Part shown: piece after piece, positions 33,493-44,260 of the stretch
Layout of the letters: every line of letters starts with the position of its first letter
Numbering within the stretch: the first letter of the stretch is position 1
Assembly: GCA_047967505.1 (NCBI GenBank)
Contig: CM106540.1
Reading direction: 5' to 3' (one strand)
DNA: 64,000 bases
From: Dipteris shenzhenensis
Taxonomy: Eukaryota > Polypodiophyta > Polypodiopsida > Gleicheniales
Translations under genes and position numbers: made by a program
The notes under the pieces: generated by a model
Databases searched by the model: none
The model's input: the letters and a program-made list of their open reading frames with translations, nothing else
What the model was told of the DNA's origin: nothing

Positions 33493-34130
33493 ACGCTCCA
33501 AGGATGAGGGAATGCATCCACCAACGTGTCAAACATCTAGTGCAACTATTGTCATAAGTTTGGACACTATGAGAGAGATTGCCGCAAAAAGCAGTACGAC
33601 CAAGGTGGTCAATCCAGTAGTAATCGAGGGAATTTCCATGGTAGGGAAAATCATCACGATGAACATTCTTGTCACAGTCATTTTGCAAATGAACATGGGA
33701 ATATGTTTCTTGCAAACGAGGAAATGTAGCAAACTGATACAGTGTATCCAAAAGAGGATTTCAACTATCAAGTCGACCAAACAACAGATTAGGATCCTTG
33801 GTATATTGATAGTGGTGCATCATCTCACATGACAAATCAGAGACAAATCATTATAAATTGTTCACAGAGATGAAACCATTAGAAGGTCAAAAAAATGTCT
33901 ACACAGTAGATAATACACCAAATCAAGTTCAAGGGACAGGAGTTGTCCCTATGAACAATTTTGCTACTGGTACGAAAGGATTGGTGAAAGATGTACTCTA
34001 CATTCTGAAGCTCAGCAAGGACCTCTTGTCTCAATAGGTCAAATGACGGAACACAACTACTGAGTCATCCTCGATGGCAATGAATGCACTATCAGAGGTA
34101 AATCCAGAAGATGCTAGTAGGAAAAGGTGT
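33493..34130 (+). pseudogene. Copia-B-type gag C-part and protease (decayed)
   Basis: The zinc knuckle CNYCHKFGHYERDC is at 33541-33582, intact. HFANEHGNMFLA and the protease DPWYIDSGASSHMTN follow near 33800-33835. Stops and small shifts interrupt the rest, including a duplicated AATCAGAGACAAATCA-type phrase near 33833. The longer open frames in this stretch (33512-33832 plus and 33491-33780 minus) are in other registers and are not the protein. Confidence 0.85.
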
Positions 34131-35095
34131 CAAGGAAGGATTCTTATACAGAATGCTAACTATAGTACAAGATATGCATGCTATTTTAGCTCAATCGCAA
34201 CAGATGCCACTATCTATAAAATGGCACAAGAGATATGGTCATGTCAATTTCAAGAGCTTGCTATATATCAAGAATTAGAATATGGCAATCGGGATTACTA
34301 AGCTACAATTTCTTGGAAAAGTTTGCAAAGCCTGCTGCTACTACAAACAAAAGCAAACCAACTTTTGCAGAAGCACCTCTCGAGCACAAGGTATTCTTGA
34401 TTTGATACATATAGATGTATGGGGTTATGCCCATGCCCGCAACATCAATGGTTCACTTTAGTACTTGACTTTCATCAATAACTACAATAGATATTGTTGA
34501 GTCTACTTTTTGAAAGAGAAATCTAAAGTGTTTTCCACATTTCAAGAATTCAAAACAATGGTAGAAAACCAGACAGGCAGAAAGATCAAAGTCATGAGAT
34601 CAGATAGAGGAGGTGAATACATGTCTTCAAAATTCATGAACTTTTGCAGAAGTCACGGTATTCGAAGGCAATTCACTTGTGCAGATACTCCTCAGGAGAA
34701 TGCAAGAGCTGAAAGGAAGAATGGCACTTTAGTAGTAGACAGTGCTAGAGCAATGCTTAGTGAGAAGCATCTTCCGAATCAGTATTGGGTAGAAGCAATA
34801 GCCACTGCAAACTACTTGCTTAATCGGCTTCCAATCTAACCAATTCATGGTATGACACCTTATGAAGCATTCGTTGGACACAAGCCGTGCATTGGGCATC
34901 TCTGCATATTTGGTTGCATAGCATATTCCCACATACATGATGATCATCATCGCAGGAAATTGGATGCGAATTCACACAAATGCATCATGGTTGGCTATAG
35001 TGAAGAAAGCAAAGCATACACATGATATGATCCCATAAATCGAAAGGTCATTATCTCTAGAGATGTAATCTTTGATGAGGAATCAGAATGAAAAT
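34131..35095 (+). pseudogene. Copia-B-type integrase (decayed)
   Basis: MPLSIKWHKRYGHVNF near 34205 is followed by IDVWGYA, then a clean stretch at 34510-34839 with VFSTFQEFKTMVENQ, SDRGGEYMSSKFM and ENARAERKNGT, so the second Asp and the Glu are retained. TAA at 34837 ends it, then THGMTPYEAF and MVGYSEESKAY follow in the same register with further stops. Here the SDRGGEY block has the normal length, unlike Copia-B. Confidence 0.9.
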
Positions 35096-35099
35096 GCTC

Positions 35100-35715
35100 A
35101 AACACACAAACATATTGCATTCTCGAGAAGCAGCAACAATCCACGAAAGGCACAGTAGGAGAAGAGGAAGAATGCAGCAAGACAGAGGGTAGAAGCATGC
35201 AAAATAAAGTCACGGGCCACAAGCGCAATGCGGGAGAGGGGTCTGAACTAGTAGGCCACGTGCAAGAAGGTCTACGTTGAGAAGGCACACGTGCGAAGGA
35301 TAGGCCATCGGATGGAAGAGGTGCAACGCTCTGAAAATGATGCACCATGGGAGCACACTTTGGCCAAGTCCTGCATGACAATCACGAGACGTTGAACCTT
35401 GAAGGGTGACCGCAAATTTTAACGGAAGGGTGGCAACAAACTCTTGCAGAAGCAAATTGCAACGCAGGTTGTAATTTGTTACTAGTTGCTAGAGTAGCTG
35501 TACGCTTCAAAAGGAGATTGTTGGCTTGAAGCAGCTCTGATTCTTCCATACTTTGCTCCAAGTTTTATGTCCATTTCATCCTTCATTTTGAACATGTTAA
35601 TGACGGTTTTGTTGTAATTTTTTCCTCATTTTCTTTACTTTACAACAGGTTTTGCTGTCCATTTGAGATTATCTTGTTGGGTACCTTTTTTGTTATCTAG
35701 CCCTTTTATAGGAGC
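35100..35715. other. Stretch between copia relative and DDE-like gene
   Basis: No conserved frame is visible. A branch-and-acceptor-like tract, CCCTTTTATAG, ends at 35709 just before the first open frame of the next gene. Terminal inverted repeats for the next element might lie here but were not recognised. Confidence 0.4.
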
Positions 35716-36021
35716 ATGGAGAGGCATGATATTGTGATTGTGTTAGATGAGGGTGTGGCTGAAAATCATGTGTTGGGATATGTTCATCTTAAAACCGGTG
35801 GTACCTACAAGGACTTGAGAGAAGAGATCATCCTTGATAATCTCATCATAGATGAGTTTATATTTTTGGGAGGATCTAGTATGATACACAAGGCAAATGC
35901 CAAAAAGTGGACTCAGTTGGAGATAGCAATAAAATGCAGCCAAAGTGTACAGTGTCTCCAGATTTATGTATGCATGATCTTGCTCAAGGGTGTGAAAGCT
36001 ACAATATGGTGGATGATTTGA
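35716..36021 (+). pseudogene. N-terminal segment of DDE-like protein
   Basis: The frame reads VIVLDEGVAENHVLGYVHLK, GGTYKDLREEI and FIFLGGSS. After about residue 65 the conserved-looking reading moves to the frame starting at 35907, so a small indel probably lies near 35920. I recognise no named domain. It is assigned to the same gene by spacing and strand. Confidence 0.45.
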
Positions 36022-36711
36022 CTACGTGTGGTAGTGTTTCTAAGAATCGATTGAATAGTCACCTTGCAACACCATCTGAGGTCAAAAAATGGCAGAGGGA
36101 GATTAAGATAGCCAAAGAAAAGTTAAGAGCAAAAGGCCGACATGATAGATTTGAGCTCATGTCAAAGGACAAGGATGGTAAAGCATTGATTCAAATTTGG
36201 TGTGAGGAGTGTGATTGCTCTTATGGTCAAGGGGGTTCTAACACTTTGTATAATTACACACACTCACGCATCAACTCAGCATCCCATATGAGGATTATTG
36301 GGTTATGTGAGCAAGAGAGCCATAGAAAAGACAACCTTGGTTCATTAGATGACATTATGGAATTAGGAAAAGAAAAAGTAAATGAAGCAATGTTGGAGGT
36401 TTCAACCTTTGCAAGTGAGAGCAATGTGGTGTTTCAACTAGTAACAGAGACTATTGGAGATTATAGCACTCTATCAAAAGTCTATATAAGCTGCATGCTA
36501 GATAACAAGTGGATACCACTATTTCCAAAGACAAGATCTCTACGACAATGCATGATTGAGCATATGAAATCCAAGCTACATATCACAAAGGCTAGTGGCA
36601 TTGATTCTAGTAATCAAGTGAAGAGGGCTGGTGGTCGCCCATCCAAGGTGACAATTATAGATAAGAAGCAAAGAGATCTAAGTGGTTTTTTTAAGAAATG
36701 TTTCGCTAAAG
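35907..36711 (+). pseudogene. DDE-like protein N-terminal exon with zinc-finger-like segment
   Basis: The exon encodes an SVSKNRLNSHLATPSEVKKW segment and a Lys/Glu-rich helix, then CEECDCSYGQGGSNTLYNY followed by THSRINSASHMR, a C-x2-C...H-x6-H arrangement that could bind zinc and DNA. A basic GGRPSK motif and RDLSGFFKKCFAK close the exon. AAAG|GTAAAA at 36711/36712 is a good splice donor; without splicing the frame ends at 36731. The next exon is 36806-36850. Confidence 0.55.
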
Positions 36712-36805
36712 GTAAAACTCACATGTTCTAGCTATGTTTTCCATCAGTTTTGTATTTTCCAAGTGAACATTTTTTCTTATGCTCTATTGTAATGTTTTCT
36801 TATAG

Positions 36806-36850
36806 ATAATGACACCTTGCAAACTACCAATGCATCACGAAAGCCATCAG
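36806..36850 (+). CDS. Short predicted internal exon of DDE-like gene
   Basis: A 45-bp open segment lies between acceptor TTTTCTTATAG (ends 36805) and donor CAG|GTATTT (36850/36851). Joining it to the upstream exon keeps the frame and reads FAKDNDTLQTTNASRKPS. This is inference from splice signals. Confidence 0.45.
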
Positions 36851-36864
36851 GTATTTCTCATATG

Positions 36865-37058
36865 CTTCTATTTTCAATCATTATTTCTGATTTTTTATAG
36901 AGATGTTAGGTGTAGCTAGTCATATGGCCTTTGGCTCTCTCTCCATTAGGCAAATTTTCAAGCTTCTATTTTCAATCACTATTTCTGTTTTTTTATAGAG
37001 ATGTTAGGTGTAGCTAGTCATATGGCTTTTGGCTCTCTCTCCATCAAGTCTATTGGGA
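36865..37058. repeat. ~98-bp tandem duplication containing a splice acceptor and exon start
   Basis: CTTCTATTTTCAATCA...TTTTTATAGAGATGTTAGG...CTCTCTCCAT occurs at 36865 and again at 36963 with a few differences. Each copy carries the polypyrimidine-like tract, TATAG acceptor and the start of a predicted exon reading MLGVASHMAFGSLSI. Confidence 0.85.
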
Positions 37059-38782
37059 ACTTAACAGATTCCTCCTTTGCTCACAGAGAGTAGCTTGCTT
37101 GCAACCTTGTGTTGGGGTTTTTGGCAAGGGTCATATAACTATGATGGGAATGTGGTTGACTTGAAGCCCTTTTGGATGATAGTAAGGGAGGTGGCAAATG
37201 GCACAATGAGCCAGCAACTAAGGCAACAATTATGATGGGGACAACAGAGTTCATTGAAATTAATGGAACTTTCCATCATAAGGATTGCAAGTGGATATGT
37301 TTGGAGGGAACATACTTTGATAATTTGCAATGTTGTGCATGTGCTACTATTCCTAAAGAACGAGACTTTTGCATGCGAGTGTATCGACAAATTTGATCTT
37401 CAGACACTCGTGGATCAAGAGACACAGGAGGTGGTAGACAGTTAGATTATTTGACTCATTTAGAGTTATTGAGAGTAGCAAAAACAAAGCCCACAATGGT
37501 TCAAGTATTGAAGAAGGATATAGCATTCACAAGAACTGAAGTTGTTGCATTGAGCTTGAAGGTTAGAAGTCTTCGGGAGAGCACTATGGAAGCCATGGTG
37601 AGGAAAGATGTTAGAAAATTTTGTCAAGATATAATCAATGCTCATGAGCTAGGTCTGTTTGAGGGAAAGAAGGCATTGTGGAACTTCTTTGTTGACATTT
37701 CACAAAACATTTCAAGAGTAGGTCAAGGGAAGAGATATTCCAATACAACAAATGAATTATTTGAGACTGTCAAGATATGGGGAGGGACAAGGTTGCATAA
37801 TTTCTTATCATTTAACCTTGGAGGTCCACACATGTCCACCACAATGAGGTCCACAAGAAAAGCACTTTTCTTTCAAACTGGTTTACAAGAGGATATATTT
37901 CAACATGCAACAGAAGTTTACACTTGTCACATGATGAAGAAAGGTATACCCTTGGGTAGTGTGCCAGTTCTTCTAGCTGAGGATGAAACAGTTGTGAAAA
38001 GAATGGTGAGATGGGTGGCATGTGATGATAATTTGGTTGGCTTTTGTGGTAAAAAGCTAGAACACACTTGCATTCCAGACTTTGTCGTGCAAGTTGGTGA
38101 TGGTCAAGATGGATATCTTAGAGTTGTGGATGCTTTTCAACATAATGTGATTGCTCATTATGCAAGGGTATTGATAGTGAATCCTCTTCTTGAATGCTTG
38201 CCAAAGCTAGTTCTATTGGTGCAATTGACATGTAATAGGTTTGATTCCATGTTTGTCAAAGAACAGTGGGAGAGCATTCAGCTTTCTTGGAACATTTTTC
38301 TAAGGGACGTGGTAGGTCCATTGATAGGACATGCTTCAGATGGGGATAGTAGGTGCAAAAAGTTGATGTTGCAAGATTACTCTTCTTGTCAAGGTCCTAG
38401 GTTGTGCATTCCTTGGAAGGGTTGGCCCTTTACAGCACACATCACATTTGATGGGAGTATCAGTGGTTTGCATGATCAAGACTATATCCATAATGGAAAG
38501 AAACTTATCAATCCTTTGGATAGTGCATCTAGGAGGTTGGTACTTGGTAGAGAGCTTGTGACTTTGAATCATGTAGCAATTGCATATCAATTATTCAAGG
38601 TTGATGAACATGGCTTGCAAGAAGGGGATATTGAGAGGAAGGATAGACAAAATTGGAGAGTTGCACAAAGGATTGCTGCAAAGAAAGTACAAAAGTGTTT
38701 GAAGTTTTTACAAGAAGGCTATGGTGCTCACCAAGAGCGGACATTGGGCACACGTATGTACTTATCAATAGTAGCATCTTAA
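37000..38782 (+). pseudogene. DDE-like transposase core exon (first and second acidic motifs)
   Basis: One register runs from the duplicated acceptor to 38782, broken by TAG near 37092 and TGA near 37395. It encodes a GKWHNEPATK segment, LQCCACATIPKERDF (a C-x2-C pair), and a helical region. AEDETVVKRMVRW then DDNLVGFCGKK give the first Asp (D178 counting from 37451), followed by LVLLVQLTCNRFD and GHASDGDSRCKKLML (D297), then HDQDYIHNGKKLINPL and a GLQEGDIERKDRQNW block. At 38780 a frame change occurs; the protein continues in the +1 register. Confidence 0.6.
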
Positions 38783-39190
38783 TTGATAATTTCTTATCAC
38801 CTACCTTAGACTTGTATGGTCGTGTGAAAGCTACAGGAAAGGTGTCTTTCTTTTTTAGGTATGTAGAAGTTGCTACCATTGCTATTAGTGATATATGAAT
38901 AAAGGACTTTGAACGTATTTCCAAGGTTTATGTGGCTAATTCTCATGGTTCTTTCTATATGTAGGATTTGGTGCATGTGGATCACTAAGCATGATGCATA
39001 CTCCCTAAAGCAAAACTTTATCAGTAGAGAAACATTCATTGACATTCAATTGTCATGTCACTTTGTGGTTCTCTTGATAAAGACCTTTAGGGAAAAGCAT
39101 CCTCACTTGCACGTACCCCTTTCTTGCACAGGATCGGATGCATGTGAGAATTTTTTTAGCAAGGTGGGTGGAATGGTTCAGAATGAGAGA
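38745..39190 (+). pseudogene. DDE-like transposase segment with third acidic motif
   Basis: After the frame change the reading DNFLSPTLDLYGRV, then VSFFFRYVEVA, leads to 38898. It is followed from about 38960 by WCMWITKHDAYSLKQNFISRE, DIQLSCHFVVLLIKTF and TGSDACENFFSKVGGMVQNER. The CENFFS phrase resembles the ExFFS box around the last catalytic residue of P-like transposases. Two shifts and a TGA at 39191 break it. Confidence 0.55.
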
Positions 39191-40252
39191 TGATATGATG
39201 GCTTTGATTTGCTGAGTAGTACAGGAGCACTTAATAGAATAGCAGAGTTTCAAGCAGGTTCAATTCTTAAATTTCCAGCAGCTCATTCTAAACAAGAAAA
39301 TATATGGGCTACTTTGGAAAAGGAGAATGGCACTCCTTTGGCCAACCTGGGAGACTATGCTTGTGTGAGTAGTGATAACCATATGGTATCTACATTGAAA
39401 GAGGGATTATTAGAAGCAAAGGCCATAAGTGAGACACTTGGTATGCACGATGAAACTTTTTGGAATGACTCATGGGAGGAGGGAGATCTCTTAGAACTCT
39501 TCAACCCTAATCTTGAATATGTGGATGAAGATGAATCATTGTATGATGTTCTACTTATAGATAAAGATAATCACTTTGATAGTGGTGTTCGAGGTGATCT
39601 AGATGAGGAAATTACTAGTGAAAGTGAGCTTCGTCATGTGATTGATTGTCTAATTGATGAGGAGGAGAAGGTGGCTAGTGAAATATCACCATTTGTTGAA
39701 GTGAATGGGAAAGCCATTACTAAAAGCACACTTGTCAACCAATTGAATGGAAATCCCACACTATCTACAGATAGATTAACAAGGGTGAAAAGTGGATTGT
39801 ATTTTTCTTTGGAGAAGAAGGCAATGATTCATACAAGAACATGTCTTGGTATAGGATCTGATTGTGCAGTATTGTTTGAAAGCACATCAATAAATGCAAA
39901 CAAAAAGACAAGAGGAAAAGGAAAAGCTGGGAATACTAGTAAGGGTGTTGTAGATGGCATGTGGTACCTTAGAAGGGTGGAAAGCATGAGGAGAAAGGTT
40001 GGAAATTGTCTAAAAGAGACAAGAGGCCCCTTTGATCTATTGGATAGGCCTTTGAATGTTCAAATTCATTTGTCATGGTATCAACAAGCAAAGGGAACTA
40101 GGACCTACACATATGACCTTGTTGACAACCAATGTGTGGATTTGGAATCTATAATAGCTTGGCCAATCTCAACTATGATCGACAAACAAAGAAATACCAT
40201 CTTGATGAGAATGACTATAAACTTTTCAATGAATATGTGCAGGGCAGAAAAG
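39191..40252 (+). pseudogene. DDE-like protein C-terminal exon
   Basis: The register continues after the TGA as YDGFDLLSSTGALNRIAEFQ and then a long acidic region (for example DEDESLYDVLLIDKDN, LIDEEEKVASEI). Later comes STLVNQLNGNPTLSTDRLTRVKSG and a Lys-rich KKTRGKGKAG patch. The acidic tail and basic patch could mediate protein or DNA contacts. AAAAG|GTACAT at 40252/40253 is a donor for the last intron; a one-base shift near 40170 changes the register before it. Confidence 0.55.
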
Positions 40253-40472
40253 GTACATTTTCTATTTTTTAAAATTTTGTATAGTTTATCCATTTTGAAG
40301 TCGTCCCTTCCCTTCCCTCCTTCCTAGTCCATTTGTAGCCCTACTGCTCCAATCTCTGATGTAGATGAAGGGAACATATGTTTTTGTTAATGTGCTTTCA
40401 ATCCTTCTTATCACATAGGGATCCTAGGTTTGCAGCATGTAACTTGACAGGGAGCTTATGTTTGTTTTGTAG

Positions 40473-40517
40473 GATAAATTTGTTGGCAAGCTATGTGGCA
40501 TGATGCAGCATTTATGA
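40473..40517 (+). CDS. Predicted last exon of DDE-like gene
   Basis: Acceptor TTTGTTTTGTAG ends at 40472. The exon reads DKFVGKLCGMMQHL and a TGA at 40515-40517, joining in frame with NEYVQGRK upstream across a 220-bp intron. Based on splice signals only. Confidence 0.45.
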   Translation, partial: DKFVGKLCGMMQHL

Positions 40518-40551
40518 GAAGATGCCCATAGATGTGTCAATGCTAAACTTA

Positions 40552-40598
40552 TGGATTATAGACATGGATTATAGACATGGATTGTAGACATGGATTGT
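40552..40598. repeat. 13-bp short tandem repeat
   Basis: ATGGATTATAGAC occurs three times in a row, the last with one change, plus a partial unit, just downstream of the DDE-like gene. Confidence 0.85.
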
Positions 40599-40859
40599 TC
40601 GGGTTTTACTCTTGTTTAATTTTTAGTTTTTCTAGTAAACATTCAAGATGCATTTTATGTTTTCTACTCTATCAAATTTTGGTTTAGATTCATGGATTGT
40701 TTAGGTGTTACTCTTGTGTAACTTCATATTTGCTGCTATTAAACATCCAAGATGCTTTTCAGCTTTTTCATTCTAGTGTTTGTTTTTTAAGGGAGAAGAC
40801 ACTTGTTTATGTTAGTGTGTAATCATTCTTATAAGCTATATATTGGGTCTACAACATGT

Positions 40860-41375
40860 AACTTGATAGGGAGCTGATATAAATGGTTAGCATAGCATGT
40901 ATGTGAAAAGGATTTCACGAGTTTCATGTATGCCAAATGGGGATAGAGAGATGCTACACATGGTCAACTTGTAAATGGACAAAGGGTCGATCAAAATGGT
41001 TGGTATGTATGTTGAATGTGCTTCATTGACAAAAGAACAATAAATATGTCATGACATTTATTTATGGAATGCATGGATGGCTATGTATGCTCTTTGTAGG
41101 TGATATTAAGCATCACATGTATTAGTAATGCACATTTATGCCAAATGGAAATAGAAAGATAGTGACATGGTCAACATGTAAATGGATAGTGAGTTGATCC
41201 AAATGGTTAATATATCCGTTATGTATGTAGAATCTATTTCACCTCTACATATCCACAAGAAGTACAAGATTTATGCATGAAATGCATTTCTGGATACATA
41301 TGCTCTTTGCAAGTGATGTCAATTCTACAACACATTAATACATATGCCCTACACATGTATGCCAAATGGTGACAA
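40860..41375. repeat. Diverged ~210-220-bp repeat, three partial copies
   Basis: TATGCCAAATGG with flanking CATGGTCAAC.TGTAAATGGA and TGTATGT phrases recurs at 40928, 41137 and 41358. No coding signal. It may be the non-coding end of the DDE-like element. Confidence 0.65.
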
Positions 41376-41830
41376 AGCTTCTTAAGGTTTCTACCTGGCT
41401 GCCACTATTGATGTTGTTCCTGACCTGGATGTCCACTTTTGGGATAGTATTTTGTCTATTTTGGAGATTATAGACCACCTTTGAAGGAGAAGAGGTTGTT
41501 GGAGCTGTTTCTAGCTTGTCCGCCCCAATAACAGTGAATGTAGTTGCTATCTACACTATTCTGAGCAGGTTTAGAGACTGTTGCCAATTATGGGAAAGGA
41601 TTTGGAGCTGTTTACCTCTGTATTTGGTAATACAACATTCAAATTAGTTCACGTTTTGCAAGTACAGGTCTGCATTGGAAGTTCAGTGAGGTTTGTGCAT
41701 TGTTTAGCCAAGCATTGGCTAGTGGGTTAATGTGATTTTGTTGGTGCAATACCATTCACACCATGTGAATCAATGGGCAGTTTATGCATACATCTAAGAT
41801 GGTTCAGAATCAAAATCCGAATCTAAATTT
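41376..41830. other. Unassigned, probably retroelement leader
   Basis: No protein-like frame is visible. It lies directly upstream of a gag fragment and would be its leader if the two belong together. Confidence 0.35.
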
Positions 41831-42250
41831 GGGAGACGTGTTTGAAGTTTTGGCCTAAGAGGATAAATTGGATGGAACCAAGTATTTCATGTGGAGTTTT
41901 ATGGTGAATAATGTGTTAGTTGGTAAGAGTATATGGGGCTATGTTAGAGGTGATGAGGCTTGTCTTGTAGATCTAGTTATTGCTTCTGCTACACCTTTGT
42001 AAGGAGGTAAAGCATATGATATGCAGCTAGCTTCGATAAGGCCAGCTACACTTGTTGCTCCCATTGAGGATTAGAGGAGATGGGATTAAGGGATGCCCAT
42101 GCTATGGCACTTATAGCCTTGTCCATTAAAAGGATCAGCATACCTCGTATATGTTCCTCCAACATACTTGGAGAATATGTATTGGGCAAGGAAGGAGGCT
42201 AGGCTTACTTGAAAAGACATCTTGATAGTATTTCAAGAGCTTTACGTATG
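41831..42250 (+). pseudogene. Copia gag N-terminal fragment (another family)
   Basis: EDKLDGTKYFMWSFMVNNVL and SIWGYVRGDEA near 41860-41960 are the gag N-terminal phrase of copia elements (LDGxNYxxWxxxMxxxL...LWxxV). DAHAMALIALSIKR follows in another frame near 42095-42135. Stops and shifts are frequent. It is different from the A, B and C gag sequences of this window. Confidence 0.65.
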
Positions 42251-42359
42251 GAAATACATTGGTGGATATGTATACTCTTTGTAGATGTACAATCAATACG
42301 TATGCAAAATGGTATAATGTTGCCTTGGTTAGCATGTCGATTAGGTGATTAGCATGTAA

Positions 42360-42490
42360 TGGATGTAATGCCAACAAATGAGTGCTCTTATCATCACTAT
42401 TAGGCATGAATCAAGAACATCTATTTTGATAGATGTAACTTTAACAAATGTTGTTATCATCATTATTAGGCTTGAATCAAGAACCACCAC
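42360..42490. repeat. ~65-bp direct repeat
   Basis: TTATCATCAYTATTAGGC.TGAATCAAGAAC occurs at about 42388 and 42453 with flanking AACAAATG phrases. Confidence 0.7.
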
Positions 42491-42959
42491 GCTAACCATG
42501 TATGGTAACAAGTGTGCGGAGGGTGTGCAAATGACAGATGGATGTTTGACAAAATACGATAGCCGTCTTATAGTCTTGTTGTTTGACAAAATAGGATAGC
42601 CGTCTTGATGTAGGTTTAAGGAAAGGGGGGGGCACACTAGACTTTTTCTTGTACCTTATAAGCTTAAATAGGGGTGTTTTATAATCCTACATGGATCTTA
42701 AATAGGGGGTTTTCTTGAAGTTCATGCACGCAGGTGACGTCCCCCTTTAATGAAGAGTGAATCCCCCGAGTGTCCATCAGGTACCATTTGCATGGTTTGG
42801 AAAGAATATTTTCTTGTTCTTCACCATGCATCATGCATTTCTGATACAAAACATCAACAAACAACTCCAACAGAATGGAATCTTCAAAGATTCTATTAGA
42901 ATCTTAAAGATTCCAGTGTGGCTTATTCTTCAAGCATCAACTACCATGTGGCAATTTAG

Positions 42960-43880
42960 GCACCTTCTCACAAGGCTTGGTCACAATTCAGAGCCATGTG
43001 GCACCTTATCCGCCATGTTACAGACTATTTGCCACATCAGCCTAGGCAACCTACTGCCACATCATCATGCTTGGCCCCTCCTGCGACATCATCTTATCCT
43101 ATCTTCTTGCCACATCATCATTGCAATGCCCAGTCATCTGCCAAGGGACCTTGTCCACTCACCATGCCATGTGGCAATGCCAAATCAGCATGTGCTTGCT
43201 AGGCATACCTGTCTCTCCATAGGCACACAGTGTAAATAGCATGTGACCTCTACCTGCCACCTCACTACAGGCCACATCATTTTTGGGCCTTCAGGGGATC
43301 AAAGTTTGGCCTATCCTTACAGGAGCCATATCTTTTGATCTAGAGGGAATTTTGCAATGCTCCAAAAAGTAAAATTGCTCGCCATCTATGCACCTATCAC
43401 ACCAGATTTCAAATATGAAATTTCCACAAGTCATCATCATTAAAACCTCATCATCGAAATCACCTCTTGATCAATTACAGTGCACCTAGGACGTAAAAAT
43501 GAATGAGATAAAATACCATTGCTGCATTTTGCAATTTGACGTGTAGTCTAGCTGTAGACTAGCATCGCCATAAAGGAGATCCAACTCCACCAAGCCAAGT
43601 AAGCCATGCCATATTACCCGATTAGTTCCTACTGACATCAGTACCATCGAATCTATCATCGATGTACACATTCACACAGCAGTAGTTCATCACTTAGTGT
43701 GACACTTGGCAAAGTTATCCTTGTCGGATTTAGGATTGTTGCATTCTTCTTGCACACACACATGCCACCCATGTATAGTCACATTTGTTGACTATTTTTT
43801 GCATTGGTTCTTGCACACATACATCAGCCATGTATAGCCTCTTGGCTCCTCCCAATATGAAGTTGTCATCACTTTACTAT
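42960..43880 (+). other. Copia-B-like leader fragment, GCCACATCATC-rich
   Basis: GCCACATCATC and GCCATGTGGCA phrases are dense at 42960-43280. Sequence collinear with other Copia-B leaders follows: CATCGCCATAAAGGAGATCC, AAGCCATGCC, TAGTTCCTACT and CCTCTTGGCT in the same order. No gag start is present at its end. The frame 42757-43239 is a product of the repeated phrases. Confidence 0.6.
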
Positions 43881-44089
43881 AGGCTTGATCCAGTTCTTCC
43901 ACCATGACTTGGTTTTGATAGTTCAGCGTAAGGCCCCTAGTGATAGCTCAAGCATAAGCCCCCACACTTCTCGGTAATCCCTCAGAATGAGGCGCATTCA
44001 ACCGTAAGCCCTCAGTGCTACAGAAGTTGTATTGAACAGAACTCCTGAAGGGCCCTTTATAGGTGTAAAGCCTAAAATAGAAATTTGAT

Positions 44090-44260
44090 TGGCTTATGGT
44101 CGTATCCCAATGCCAACAAAAGGAAACTATATACTAAATCAATTAAAGTTATATTTGTTGGCTATAGTGATAATCACAAGGTCTACAGGATTTGGAATCT
44201 TGAAGCACGCAATATCATTACTAGCAAGGATATAATCTTTGGTGAAGGAGGAACTTGTTA
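44090..44260 (+). pseudogene. Copia integrase C-terminal fragment
   Basis: PNANKRKLYTKSIKVIFVGY, then DNHKVYRIWNLEARNIITSKDIIF, matches the C-terminal part of copia integrase (KCIFLGYS...YRLWDP..KIIxSRDVIF). About 50 residues survive before the stop near 44260. The family is uncertain. Confidence 0.75.

Larger units (their letters stand above)
32936..35095 (+). mobile_element. Internally deleted Copia-B relative (plus strand)
   Basis: Leader sequence homologous to Copia-B (32936-33492) is joined directly to gag at the zinc knuckle, skipping the gag start and UBN2, then continues through protease to the integrase C-terminus and fades at about 35095. No LTR is visible on either side. Several stops are single changes from Copia-B codons: TGG to TGA twice (near 34500 and 35090), and CGA to TGA and CAA to TAG near 33500-33540. 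Confidence 0.88.
35716..40517 (+). mobile_element. Candidate DNA transposon gene: multi-exon DDE-type transposase-like protein, family unassigned
   Basis: Coding segments with clear codon structure run for 4.8 kb with consistent plant-type splice signals. Three acidic motifs occur in the order and context expected for an RNase H-fold transposase: AEDETVV with DDNLVGF (37976-38044), HASDGDSR (38330-38353) and GSDACENFFS (about 39130-39160). It resembles uncharacterised repeat-borne proteins that I associate with seed-free plants and invertebrates, and loosely P-element/THAP9 or Kolobok transposases. Stops and frameshifts show it is decayed here. Terminal repeats and target duplication were not found. 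Confidence 0.55.

Noticed and set aside
33491-33832. Open frames on both strands at 33.5-33.8 kb as genes
   Set aside because: They overlap the copia zinc-knuckle and protease region, whose true register is a third, broken frame.
35907-36731. hAT or BED-finger transposase assignment for the 36-kb gene
   Set aside because: There is no hAT dimerization motif and no CDGAS or HCIAHR block; the downstream acidic motifs fit a different DDE group.
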